Origin: Acinetobacter colistiniresistens
GTDB taxonomy: Bacteria > Pseudomonadota > Gammaproteobacteria > Pseudomonadales > Moraxellaceae
Assembly: GCF_000413935.1 (NCBI RefSeq)
Contig: NZ_KE340380.1
Coordinates: forward strand, 955,065-1,019,064
Length of the DNA: 64,000 bases
Reading direction: 5' to 3'
In this document: positions 35,669 to 43,836 of the stretch, in pieces
Layout: each line of letters opens with the position of its first letter
Numbering within the stretch: position 1 is the stretch's first letter
Program-made: the position numbers and the translations under genes
The notes under the pieces: generated by a model
What the model was told of the DNA's origin: nothing
The model's database searches: none
The model's input: only the letters and a program-made list of their open reading frames with translations

Positions 35669-36910
35669 TTAAACCGGCATGCTGTCATGTTTAACATGTC
35701 GTGTGATCCACCAAAATAATAAAGCCATGATGCTGATGCAGGCGCCGAGTACACACACCCCTTGCCATCCTGCTCGTGCATACGTCAGGGTACTACTAAT
35801 CGCTCCCAAACCACTCCCAGCCGCATAAAACAGCATATACAGTCCAACCAAGCGACTTTGATTGTCTTGTTGGGTTTGGAAAATCATGCTTTGATTGGTG
35901 ACATGTAAAGCTTGCCCACCCAAATCCAGCAATAAAATACCAATGATTAACGCAGCAATGGAATATTCAATTTGAGCGAATGCAACCCAAGACAACAATA
36001 TAATCAACAAGGCAAAGCCACTGGTTCTTTGCGCAAAACCTTGATCTGCCCATTGCCCAGCTTTTGTCGCCATCAAAGCACCGAGTACCCCAACCAAGCC
36101 AAATGCACCAATTGCTGTATGAGAATAATGATATGGCGCTGAGCTCAATAATAAGACCAAGGCACTCCAAAAAATATTAAAAGCGGCAAACATCAGCAGT
36201 GCCAATAGACCACGTATTTGTAATATCTGATTGTGATAAAGCAAGCTCAACATCGACCCAAGCAACCGTGGATAGCTTAGCCTATACTGTGGATTCGCAA
36301 GCACAGGCAGAGATTTCCAAAGCGGCATGGCAATCACCAACATAAGCATTGCTGCACAGAAATAAACGTTTCGCCAACCCGCAACATCACTGATTGCTCC
36401 AGCAAATACACGCGCCAACAGCAAGCCAATAAATACACCACTTTGTGCTGTACCGACGACATAACCACGCTCATGCAAATCCGCCACGCTTGCCGCATAG
36501 GCAATCAGTCCCTGCGTCATCGCAGTCCCTAACAAGCCTACAGCAAACATACTGGCGAATAGACTCAAAGTCGTCTTGGTGATGCTGACGGCAATCAAAG
36601 CAGCACAGAGCGCCAAAAGCTGAAATAACATCAAACGACGCCGATTGATTCGATCACCCAATGGCACCAACAAGAACAACGCCACAGCACAGCCAATTTG
36701 TGTCACTAAAATCACACTACCAACAGCGGCATAACTGATGGCTAAATCCCGAGCAATCGCATCGAGCAATGGCTGAACATAATAGACATTGGCAACACTA
36801 AGCCCGCTTGCAATGGCAAACAAAAACACCAAACTGGCCGGCAATTTTTTTGACTGAATTAAAAGATGTTTTTCCTTTTTAGATAAAGAAGACCTACAGG
36901 GAATATTCAT
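35669..36910 (-). CDS. MFS efflux transporter, target of the divergent HxlR regulator
   Basis: The 413-aa product has twelve TM helices with an N-terminal basic tail. Motifs ASGLSVANVYYVQPLLDAIA, LLVPLGDRINRRRLML (motif A) and AQSGVFIGLLLARVFAGAI place it among the YgaY/arabinose-efflux-like DHA1 transporters. I chose the ATG at 36910 (MNIPCRSSLSKKEKHLL); a TTG at 36922 is the only longer option and overlaps an operator-like site. It is divergent from an HxlR-family regulator across about 97 bp filled with CTAGTT sites, so the pump is probably repressed or induced through it. Confidence 0.8.
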   Translation of the reverse strand: MNIPCRSSLSKKEKHLLIQSKKLPASLVFLFAIASGLSVANVYYVQPLLDAIARDLAISYAAVGSVILVTQIGCAVALFLLVPLGDRINRRRLMLFQLLALCAALIAVSITKTTLSLFASMFAVGLLGTAMTQGLIAYAASVADLHERGYVVGTAQSGVFIGLLLARVFAGAISDVAGWRNVYFCAAMLMLVIAMPLWKSLPVLANPQYRLSYPRLLGSMLSLLYHNQILQIRGLLALLMFAAFNIFWSALVLLLSSAPYHYSHTAIGAFGLVGVLGALMATKAGQWADQGFAQRTSGFALLIILLSWVAFAQIEYSIAALIIGILLLDLGGQALHVTNQSMIFQTQQDNQSRLVGLYMLFYAAGSGLGAISSTLTYARAGWQGVCVLGACISIMALLFWWITRHVKHDSMPV

Positions 36911-36920
36911 ATATACACCC

Positions 36921-36983
36921 AAACTAGTTTCAAATTAAAACTAGTTGAATCCTAATTAATCTAGTTTTAAAATGCAACTAGGT
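36921..36983. promoter_or_regulatory. Operator-like CTAGTT repeat cluster between MFS and hxlR-type genes
   Basis: Four sites lie in 63 bp: AAACTAGTTT (36921-36930, a perfect palindrome), AAAACTAGTTGA (36937-36948), CTAGTTTT (36961-36968) and CAACTAGG (36975-36982). HxlR-family dimers bind palindromes of this type. Placement at both start regions suggests autoregulation and pump control. Confidence 0.55.
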
Positions 36984-37007
36984 CAATCTTAATCTGCTGA
37001 GAATGTG

Positions 37008-37466
37008 ATGCCAAACCCTAAAATTTCGAGTCCAGAATTCTGCCCCGTTGCACGGAGCGTTGAAGTGATTGGAGATCGTTGGTCACTTCTGATTGTGCGC
37101 GATATTATGGATGGGCTACACCGCTTTGGTGATCTACAACGAAACTTAAATGTGGCACGCAATATTCTCTCAGACAGACTACATAAATTAATTGCTGCTG
37201 AGATTCTGCAAACACGCGCTGCTTCCGATGGCACAAGTTATCAGGAATATATTCTGACGGACAAAGGCAAACAGCTGTTTCCGATCGTGGTGGCATTACG
37301 CCAATGGGGGGAACAATTTCTTTTTGACAACAATGAACCCCATTCCATCCTGATTGAAAAAAGTACCAAACAACCTGTCCCCTTGATGACTCCCATCTCT
37401 AATGAGGGCATAGTATTGAGCACAGCAAGCACTGAAGTACTAAAGGTCAATCCATTGAGCGAATAA
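37008..37466 (+). CDS. HxlR-family transcriptional regulator
   Basis: The 152-aa product has a winged helix-turn-helix of HxlR type: FCPVARSVEVIGDRWSLLIV with the conserved Cys near the N-terminus, DIMDGLHRFGDLQRNLNVARNILSDRL and YILTDKGKQLFPIVVALRQWG. HxlR/YodB/QorR members often sense electrophiles or quinones through that Cys. The start is the ATG at 37008; an overlapping GTG at 37005 is also possible. It is divergent from an MFS exporter with CTAGTT operator-like repeats between them. Confidence 0.85.
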   Translation: MPNPKISSPEFCPVARSVEVIGDRWSLLIVRDIMDGLHRFGDLQRNLNVARNILSDRLHKLIAAEILQTRAASDGTSYQEYILTDKGKQLFPIVVALRQWGEQFLFDNNEPHSILIEKSTKQPVPLMTPISNEGIVLSTASTEVLKVNPLSE

Positions 37467-37584
37467 AATAAATGTAAAAAATTTATGCTTTCTTTACGCA
37501 TAATTTACGACAATTTTATTATTTATCAATCAATTAAATCATAATATTCATGACATCTAAATTAACTCATCATTTAAGGATGTC

Positions 37585-38364
37585 ATGAAAGCTTTGCATC
37601 ATATATTACTTTTAACCACAACGTGCTGCTCAAGCTATGCTTTGGCAACCGATCAAACCGCTGCAGCAAATTTCAGTCTAAGTGGGAATGTTGCTTTGGC
37701 GAGTGACTATCGCTGGCGTGGACAAACCCAGACTAAAAATGATGCGGCATTGCAAGCTAACTTTGTTGTAAACCATTCCTCTGGATTTTATGCCGCAGCA
37801 TTTGCATCAAATGTCGATTTCGGTGATGAAGCGCACTTAGAACTTGACCCCTCACTTGGTTATACAGCGCCAATCACATTCGGGGAATTCCAGCCCATCT
37901 TTGATATCGGTATGCTACGCTATCATTACGCGGGAAAAAGCGATTTAAATTATAACGAATACTATCTCAAACTGATCATAAACAATGCCTTGAACGATGG
38001 TGATCGCTTTACGCCAAGTATCAGTTATACCCCTCAATACGGCGGAAAAACCACTCGCCAAAACGTCGGTGAAAATGTCAAAAATTGGTATTTCAATCTT
38101 TTATATACGACGCCGATCGCCCAAACCAACTTTGCTGCAGTTGCAAGCTTAGGCTATTCCAAAGCCAGCCAAGCTATTTATGGTGGAACCGCCAAAGATC
38201 ATTTCTTCGACTGGAAAATTGCAGCGAATTATAATTATAAACCCATGAACCTAAATGCTGAATTAGCTGCGATTGGAAGCGACCTAGATCACACAGGTTA
38301 TTCTGATAGCAATCAAAAAGGTGTTAAAACCGCCGCAGTGTTTAGTCTGACCAAGTCTTTTTAG
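37585..38364 (+). CDS. TorF-family putative porin
   Basis: The 259-aa product has a signal peptide (MKALHHILLLTTTCCSSYALA) and the Gcw_chp/TorF domain: FSLSGNVALASDYRWRGQTQ, then alternating beta strands with YGGTAKDHFFDWKIAANYNY and a C-terminal Phe (TAAVFSLTKSF) typical of outer-membrane barrels. TorF-family proteins are found in outer membranes of many proteobacteria, with no proven substrate. It stands alone between the HxlR gene and the convergent VOC gene. Confidence 0.82.
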   Translation: MKALHHILLLTTTCCSSYALATDQTAAANFSLSGNVALASDYRWRGQTQTKNDAALQANFVVNHSSGFYAAAFASNVDFGDEAHLELDPSLGYTAPITFGEFQPIFDIGMLRYHYAGKSDLNYNEYYLKLIINNALNDGDRFTPSISYTPQYGGKTTRQNVGENVKNWYFNLLYTTPIAQTNFAAVASLGYSKASQAIYGGTAKDHFFDWKIAANYNYKPMNLNAELAAIGSDLDHTGYSDSNQKGVKTAAVFSLTKSF

Positions 38365-38380
38365 ATTAAAGTAAAGATAG

Positions 38381-38426
38381 CTGAAATACAGCAAGCATTA
38401 ATACACTTGCTGGCTTGCTGTTTCAG
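38381..38426. terminator. Long hairpin between convergent porin and VOC genes
   Basis: CTGAAATACAGCAAGC (38381-38396) pairs with GCTTGCTGTTTCAG (38413-38426) with a TA bulge, 17 nt after the porin stop and 26 nt after the VOC stop. T runs are weak. Confidence 0.55.
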
Positions 38427-38451
38427 ATCACATTTATTTGACTGATTTGTT

Positions 38452-38898
38452 CTAACTGGGTTTACGCTGAAAGCCTTGTTGCGCCAATAACTGAGCTCGT
38501 GTTTCATAGTCCACCACTTCGAGCACCTGATGTAATAACCACATATAGCCAAAAGGGTCTTTAAACATGGCATTTTTAATGCCCATTTTAGGCATATGTT
38601 GTACCGCCTGAACCAGTGCGGCACCTGCATCCACAGCCTGCTGCAAGGTCTTTTCAATATCCGTGACGGTAATATTAAACCAGACTGGAATATAGCTCTC
38701 AGGAGTAGGCGCCAATAATTGGAAATCTGGGTTTTCATCCAGCATATGAAAATGGACACCATGAATACTGATAATCACACTATTTTGTCCAAGCACAAAA
38801 TCACCGACTTCAATTCTTTCAACCTCAAAAACCCGCTCATAAAACGCCAAGGCAGCCATGGTATCTTTGACAATAAAATCTATTTCTGTACTTTGCAT
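38452..38898 (-). CDS. VOC superfamily (glyoxalase-like) protein
   Basis: The 148-aa product has two beta-alpha-beta-beta-beta modules of the vicinal oxygen chelate fold (EIDFIVKDTMAALAFYERVF and TVTDIEKTLQQAVDAGAALVQ), ending DPFGYMWLLHQ, similar to PhnB/YdcJ-like proteins. Such proteins range from lyases to drug-binding proteins; the metal ligands are not complete enough to predict catalysis. I chose the ATG at 38898 with AAAGGGA upstream over an ATG at 38925. Monocistronic. Confidence 0.75.
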   Translation of the reverse strand: MQSTEIDFIVKDTMAALAFYERVFEVERIEVGDFVLGQNSVIISIHGVHFHMLDENPDFQLLAPTPESYIPVWFNITVTDIEKTLQQAVDAGAALVQAVQHMPKMGIKNAMFKDPFGYMWLLHQVLEVVDYETRAQLLAQQGFQRKPS

Positions 38899-38986
38899 TT
38901 GATCTATTCCCTTTGTTTTATTCATTCTAAGGGGCGGATTTTCCGATCACTGTCTGTACTTTGTAAGCTAAGTAAACCCTCAGCAA

Positions 38987-39020
38987 TAAAAAGGCGAAGC
39001 AAGATTTAATCTCGCCTCAC
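38987..39020 (-). terminator. Terminator of the amino acid ABC operon
   Basis: AGGCGA pairs with TCGCCT (arms 39012-39017 and 38992-38997) with GATTAAATC inside the loop, followed on the minus strand by TTTTTATT. It begins 22 nt after the last solute-binding gene. Confidence 0.72.
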
Positions 39021-39041
39021 CTTTGTCTTCAGTACTACTGA

Positions 39042-39908
39042 TTATTCAATAATTAAATCTTTGGCAGGAATACCATCGCCATAGACCGGTTTTAAAGTTT
39101 TTTCATAGGCCTGATGAATCACGCCTTCTTTGGCTAGTTTTTGCAAATCTTGATTTAACCAGTCCAATAATTCTTTATTACCCTTTCGTACTGCAGGTGC
39201 AATTAAATCCTGCTCACCTAGATTGGTGATCCCCACGGTATAATTTGGATTTTCTTTTGCCCAAGCTAAGACTAGAAGATTGTCATGGGCCAAGGCCACG
39301 CCTCGACCATCTTTTAAAGCATCAAACGTTTCGGTATTTTGTTCATACTTTTGCAATTTGATCTCAGGATGTTGCTTACTAAAGAAAGAATCTGCTGTGG
39401 TGCCTTTATTAACAAGCAAGGTTTGGCCTTTTAACTGCGCAATATCAGTAATTGGCTTATCTTTAGGCGACACCACACCCAAGGCAACTTTGAGATAGGG
39501 TTTGGCAAAATCCACCACTTGTTCACGTTCAGGTGTCACGGTGAAATTGGCAAAAATAATATCCACTTTATTGGCTTTCAGATATTCGACACGATTGGCC
39601 GCTTCCGTCAATACAAACTGAACCTTGTTTTCATCGCCCAATAAATCTTTGGCCACATGCTTGGCAATTTCCACATCAAAGCCCTGATTTTTACCTTGTG
39701 CATCCAGATAACCAAACGGCGGCTTATCACTAAACACCCCGATACGAACCACACCATTTTTCTTGATCTGTTCAATACTGGAGACCTGTGCCGAAGTATC
39801 AGCTGACTTTTCCGTGGGCTGTGGATTTTTATTACATGCCGTTAGTCCCAAGCTGAATACCGAGGCTAGCAGTAATTTTTGAATATTTGAAAATGTTATT
39901 GTTTGCAT
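39042..39908 (-). CDS. Polar amino acid ABC transporter solute-binding lipoprotein, copy 2
   Basis: The 288-aa product has a lipoprotein signal with lipobox LTAC (Cys25), a linker, and an SBP_bac_3 domain (about 45-270): RIGVFSDKPPFGYLDAQGKN, QFVLTEAANRVEYLKANKVD and NFTVTPEREQVVDFAKPYL. It captures an amino acid in the periplasm for the upstream permeases. It is a paralogue of the next gene upstream (34-bp gap), and the last gene of the operon. The similarity to cysteine/glutamate/aspartate binders suggests an acidic or sulfur amino acid, but the ligand is not certain. Confidence 0.85.
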   Translation of the reverse strand: MQTITFSNIQKLLLASVFSLGLTACNKNPQPTEKSADTSAQVSSIEQIKKNGVVRIGVFSDKPPFGYLDAQGKNQGFDVEIAKHVAKDLLGDENKVQFVLTEAANRVEYLKANKVDIIFANFTVTPEREQVVDFAKPYLKVALGVVSPKDKPITDIAQLKGQTLLVNKGTTADSFFSKQHPEIKLQKYEQNTETFDALKDGRGVALAHDNLLVLAWAKENPNYTVGITNLGEQDLIAPAVRKGNKELLDWLNQDLQKLAKEGVIHQAYEKTLKPVYGDGIPAKDLIIE

Positions 39909-39942
39909 AAATTCACCTATTTTTTAACCTTATAAAAATCTG

Positions 39943-40845
39943 TTATTGCTTGGGGATATCGACATCCAAAAAGATATTCGGATTCACGGTTTCACCATAA
40001 ATCGGCTTCAAGGTTTGGTCATAAATCTTTTGAACCTGTCCCGTCGCTCTGAGCTGCTTGATTTCATCATTGAGCCAGTGCAGTAATTGGCTATTGCCCT
40101 TTTTCACGCCTGCTGCGATAAAATCTTGATTACCAATCTGAGGGATACCTGCCACATAATTCGGGTTTTTCGCTGCCCATGCCAAGGCATAGGTACTGTC
40201 TTGCGAGATGGCATCACCACGACCATCAATTAATGCATTGAAGGCATCGGTATTTTGTCCAAATTTCAACAATTTGACTTTGGGATAATGTTTCGTGAAA
40301 TAAATCTCCGAGCTTGAGCCCTTATTTACAATTAAGGTTTTACCTTCCAGCGCTTTTACATCAGTAATGGCTTTGGCTTTGGGTGAGACAATTCCTAAGG
40401 ACGCTTTTAAATAAGGCTCGGAAAAATCAACCACCTGTTGCCGTTCAGGTGTCACTGAAAAGCTGGCAAAAACCACATCAACTTTTCCTGATTTTAGAAA
40501 CTCAACCCGATTGGCAGCTTCCGCAATCACAAACTGAATCTTATGTTCATCTCCAAATAGATCTTGAGTGACACGCTTAGCCAGTGCCACATCAAAGCCC
40601 TGATTTTTGCCTGCACTATCGACATAGCCAAACGGTGGATTATCCGCAAATACGCCAACCCGCAATACACCATTTTTCCGAATCTGTTCCAGTGAAGTAT
40701 CTTGTGCCGTAGCTTTGGCTTCAGTTGAAGCTGGTTGATTACAGCCCGTCAGCATGCCTGCCATCAGTACACAAGTGATGCCTTGACCAAACATTTTTAT
40801 TTTTGAAGAATGGTCATATTGCCTAACTGCTAAATTCAATCTCAT
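39943..40845 (-). CDS. Polar amino acid ABC transporter solute-binding lipoprotein, copy 1
   Basis: The 300-aa product has a lipoprotein signal whose lipobox is LTGC (Cys35) after an extended N-region, then the same SBP_bac_3 fold as copy 2: RVGVFADNPPFGYVDSAGKN, FVIAEAANRVEFLKSGKVDV and SFSVTPERQQVVDFSEPYLK. AAGAGGA precedes the ATG at 40845, supporting this start over an internal Met. It lies 18 nt after the ATPase gene. Two binding proteins on one permease would widen the range of ligands. Confidence 0.85.
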   Translation of the reverse strand: MRLNLAVRQYDHSSKIKMFGQGITCVLMAGMLTGCNQPASTEAKATAQDTSLEQIRKNGVLRVGVFADNPPFGYVDSAGKNQGFDVALAKRVTQDLFGDEHKIQFVIAEAANRVEFLKSGKVDVVFASFSVTPERQQVVDFSEPYLKASLGIVSPKAKAITDVKALEGKTLIVNKGSSSEIYFTKHYPKVKLLKFGQNTDAFNALIDGRGDAISQDSTYALAWAAKNPNYVAGIPQIGNQDFIAAGVKKGNSQLLHWLNDEIKQLRATGQVQKIYDQTLKPIYGETVNPNIFLDVDIPKQ

Positions 40846-40863
40846 AAAGTCCTCTTATCGTTT

Positions 40864-41595
40864 TTAATAATTCAAAATATTGAGAAAGGTTCTTGCGCGT
40901 TCCGTCTGCGGATGCTGAAAAAATGCTTCTGGCGAGCTTTGTTCAATAATCTTGCCCTTATCCATAAAAATAATGCGATCCGCCACTTTGCGGGCAAAGC
41001 CCATTTCATGGGTGACAATCAACATGGTCATGCCTTCCTGCGCCAGTTTCAGCACCACATCTAGGACTTCCCGCACCATTTCAGGGTCAAGCGCTGCGGT
41101 AATTTCATCCAGTAAAATCACTTTCGGTTGCATCACCAACGCACGAACAATGGCAATTCGCTGCTTCTGTCCACCTGATAAATTGGAGGGATAATCATAT
41201 TTACGATCGAGCAAACCTACGCGCTGCAACAATTGATCGGCCAATTGCTCCACTTCCGCACGTAGTCGTTTTTGTGCTTTTAACGGACCAAGCAGAATGT
41301 TATCCATCACATTCATATGCTTGAATAATTCATAGTTCTGAAACACCATGCCGATCTGCTGGCGCACGTTATCCCATGGCAAGTCCTGCCCCAATACACC
41401 CACATCTTTAAGGTGAATTTCACCGTCTTGAATGGGTTCCAATCCGTTGATACAGCGTAACAAGGTACTTTTTCCACAACCGGATGGCCCCAAAATCACC
41501 ACCACTTCACCTTGTTGCACCTCTAGGTCAATGCCATGCAAAATATGACTTTGTTTATAAAACTTGTGTAAATGCTGTATCGATAACAAAGTCAT
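40864..41595 (-). CDS. Polar amino acid ABC transporter ATP-binding protein
   Basis: The 243-aa ATPase has Walker A GPSGCGKST, the Q-loop, the signature LSGGQKQR, Walker B VILLDEITAALDPE and the H-loop His (IVTHEMG), as in GlnQ/GltL. The correct start is the ATG at 41595 with GGGAG just upstream; it overlaps the stop of the permease gene by 4 nt (ATGA). The frame opens earlier, but that part overlaps the permease gene. Third gene of the operon. Confidence 0.92.
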   Translation of the reverse strand: MTLLSIQHLHKFYKQSHILHGIDLEVQQGEVVVILGPSGCGKSTLLRCINGLEPIQDGEIHLKDVGVLGQDLPWDNVRQQIGMVFQNYELFKHMNVMDNILLGPLKAQKRLRAEVEQLADQLLQRVGLLDRKYDYPSNLSGGQKQRIAIVRALVMQPKVILLDEITAALDPEMVREVLDVVLKLAQEGMTMLIVTHEMGFARKVADRIIFMDKGKIIEQSSPEAFFQHPQTERARTFLNILNY

Positions 41596-42263
41596 GCGTT
41601 CTCCCACACTTTTTCTAAATGCGCTGCTAAAAGCGATAATGGATAACAAATCAGGAAATAAAGAATAAAGATGAAACCGTAAATCCACAGTGATGCACTG
41701 GGTACGGTCAATAATGAGTTTTCAATAATCTGCTGTCCGACTTTCAGGACTTCCACCATCCCGATCAATACAGCTAATGAACTGGTTTTGATCATGCGGG
41801 TAAACAAATTTAATGCACCAGGTGTTACCCGTTTTAAACTTTGCGGGAAAATCACATAAGTTAAAGCTTGGATGTGATTCAAACCCACTGCATAGGCAGA
41901 ATCCCGTTGATGCTGATCAATCGAGGTAATCGAAGCGCGAACCAGATCGCCCATTTCCGCAGTTCCCCATAGGGTAAATACAAAAATACAGACCCAAAAC
42001 GATGACAACTGCCAGTTAAACCATGTCGCAAAACCAAAATAAAAAACGAATAAAAGCACGAGAATGGGGACAATGCGAATCGTTTCCAGATAGAAACGGC
42101 ACAGGATTTTAATCAGCATATTTTTTGAGGTCATAATCACCCCAAAAATTGTCCCGAAAATGGCGGATAAAAACACGGATAGAAAGGCAATTTCGATGGT
42201 TTGCAACAAGCCATACAGCAAACGTTCGATATGACTCGGTTGAAATAAATACTCAAGTCCCAT
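41592..42263 (-). CDS. Polar amino acid ABC transporter permease 2
   Basis: The 223-aa HisMQ-family permease has about five TM helices and the EAA-like loop (EMGDLVRASITSIDQHQRDSAYAVGL) that contacts the ATPase. It forms a heterodimer with the upstream permease, as GltJ/GltK do. Its start overlaps the end of permease 1 by 11 nt and its stop overlaps the ATPase start by 4 nt, indicating translational coupling. Confidence 0.9.
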   Translation of the reverse strand: MGLEYLFQPSHIERLLYGLLQTIEIAFLSVFLSAIFGTIFGVIMTSKNMLIKILCRFYLETIRIVPILVLLFVFYFGFATWFNWQLSSFWVCIFVFTLWGTAEMGDLVRASITSIDQHQRDSAYAVGLNHIQALTYVIFPQSLKRVTPGALNLFTRMIKTSSLAVLIGMVEVLKVGQQIIENSLLTVPSASLWIYGFIFILYFLICYPLSLLAAHLEKVWENA

Positions 42264-42921
42264 GGCTCACCTTCCGACTACGATATTCCAAATAACTTGT
42301 TAAAGCCGAAACAGGTAACAAGATAATCAGATAGACCATGATTAATAAGAATAGCGCCTCTGTGGTTTTGTAATCCATGCCAATCAAGTCTTTGGTCACA
42401 AACAGTAGTTCCACCACGGCAATGGCACTCAAAACCGAGCTTTCTTTGATCAAGAATAAGCAGTTCGCACCAATCGCCGGAATAGACAATGACAATGCCT
42501 GCGGAAACACCACATACTGAAAGACTTGCACGGCGTTGAGACCCACACTTCGGGCAGAATCAATTTGTCCTTGTGCAACTGACTGTAAGCCTGCACGAAA
42601 AGCTTCCGCCATATAGCTACCACCTAGAAAAGTCAGACCAATCACACCGCAGGTAAATCCATCGAGTTTGATGCCGATCTTAGGCAAGCCGTGGTAGAGA
42701 AAGAAGAGCTGAATGAGCAAGGGAGTATTGCGGGAAACCTCGATATAAACTTTGACAATTTTATTCAATACCCGAACCTGATAGGTGCTAATCACACTAC
42801 AGATCAGCCCAAGCAAAATAGATAACACGATACCAATAGAGGAGATTTTTAAGGTCATGAGGGTGGCCGCATAGAACTGCGGCAGCACACTCTGTATATA
42901 CTGCCAATCCAAAGAAAACAT
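42253..42921 (-). CDS. Polar amino acid ABC transporter permease 1
   Basis: The 222-aa HisMQ-family permease is the first gene of the operon. It has about five TM helices and the loop MAEAFRAGLQSVAQGQIDSARSVGLNAVQVF, where an ABC permease contacts its ATPase. Its promoter must lie in the 189-bp gap to the cdi operon terminator; no operator was recognised there. It pairs with permease 2. Confidence 0.9.
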   Translation of the reverse strand: MFSLDWQYIQSVLPQFYAATLMTLKISSIGIVLSILLGLICSVISTYQVRVLNKIVKVYIEVSRNTPLLIQLFFLYHGLPKIGIKLDGFTCGVIGLTFLGGSYMAEAFRAGLQSVAQGQIDSARSVGLNAVQVFQYVVFPQALSLSIPAIGANCLFLIKESSVLSAIAVVELLFVTKDLIGMDYKTTEALFLLIMVYLIILLPVSALTSYLEYRSRKVSHGT

Positions 42922-43067
42922 CCGAATGAAAAATTGATTCTTTTGATAAATACGTTGTTGTTATTTATCTTTGGATGAGTCTATGCTGATTGAAATTTCA
43001 CATGAAATATTATTATTTGCTAAGCTTTGCTGAAATTTGGATGAAGGTTTTAACTCAATTTAGCTTA

Positions 43068-43097
43068 TAAAAAATGCTGGGCATTTCCCCAGCATTT
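43068..43097 (-). terminator. Strong terminator of the cdi operon
   Basis: AAATGCTGGG pairs with CCCAGCATTT (arms 43088-43097 and 43072-43081), followed on the minus strand by TTTTTTAT. It starts 13 nt after the cdiI stop. Confidence 0.88.
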
Positions 43098-43110
43098 ACA
43101 AACTTAACCG

Positions 43111-43836
43111 TTAAATTAAAAAGTAGAAAAACAGCATAAACAAACCACCTGATACGATTGCTATCCAAGATATTATCCAAGATATAGCTCTCTCTTTTTT
43201 TAAAAATAATGGAGCCACCCATTTATCAACATCTACTTTTTGTAACCATGATAAATACCAAGGAAAAGTTAGAGTAAATATAAGTGAGCTAATCATCACA
43301 CTAACAAAAGTTGGTCTTTTATAGAAATCAGAACCACTTATTTTAAAAAACAAGAACCAAAATATAATTTCCGCCATGCAAAGTACAATGCATAAATATA
43401 CATTGAACTTAACTTTAAAATTAGATAAAAACAATGGTGTTAGTATCCAAAAAGGGTATATAAAACCCAGCATAAATCTAAAACCATATAAGTCATGTTT
43501 ACCATCAAAAAAATAATATCGAGGAAATATTAAAAAATAATAAGCAGCCAATAAAAAGTAAATTAAAGCTCTAACTTTATCAAAATAAATATTATCTTTA
43601 TTACGTATATACACTTGCTTCAACATACAAAAACCAAGCAAATATGCAACATAAAAATATGTTATATACCAAATAGCTAGAGCAATGTCATCTGATTCAA
43701 GACCAGAATAATTATACAATTCAACAGAAAGTCCTAAAAAAAAGCTAAACAATAAAAAGATTAACCCAAAAACATTGAAAGCTTTAAAAACAATGGAGTA
43801 TGATTTTTTAATTTCGATAGAATGCGCTTTCATCAT
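43111..43836 (-). CDS. cdiI: Candidate CDI immunity protein, seven-TM membrane protein
   Basis: The 241-aa, AT-rich gene encodes a polytopic inner-membrane protein with about seven TM helices (near residues 20-41, 53-72, 88-106, 117-136, 146-167, 176-197 and 217-240) and basic, aromatic loops. No known family is recognised. It follows the cdiA toxin end with a 4-nt ATGA overlap, exactly the place of cdiI, and is closed by a strong terminator. Membrane-embedded immunity proteins usually guard against toxins that act on or enter through the inner membrane, so the partner toxin may be of that type. Its role is inferred from position. Confidence 0.65.
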   Translation of the reverse strand: MMKAHSIEIKKSYSIVFKAFNVFGLIFLLFSFFLGLSVELYNYSGLESDDIALAIWYITYFYVAYLLGFCMLKQVYIRNKDNIYFDKVRALIYFLLAAYYFLIFPRYYFFDGKHDLYGFRFMLGFIYPFWILTPLFLSNFKVKFNVYLCIVLCMAEIIFWFLFFKISGSDFYKRPTFVSVMISSLIFTLTFPWYLSWLQKVDVDKWVAPLFLKKERAISWIISWIAIVSGGLFMLFFYFLI

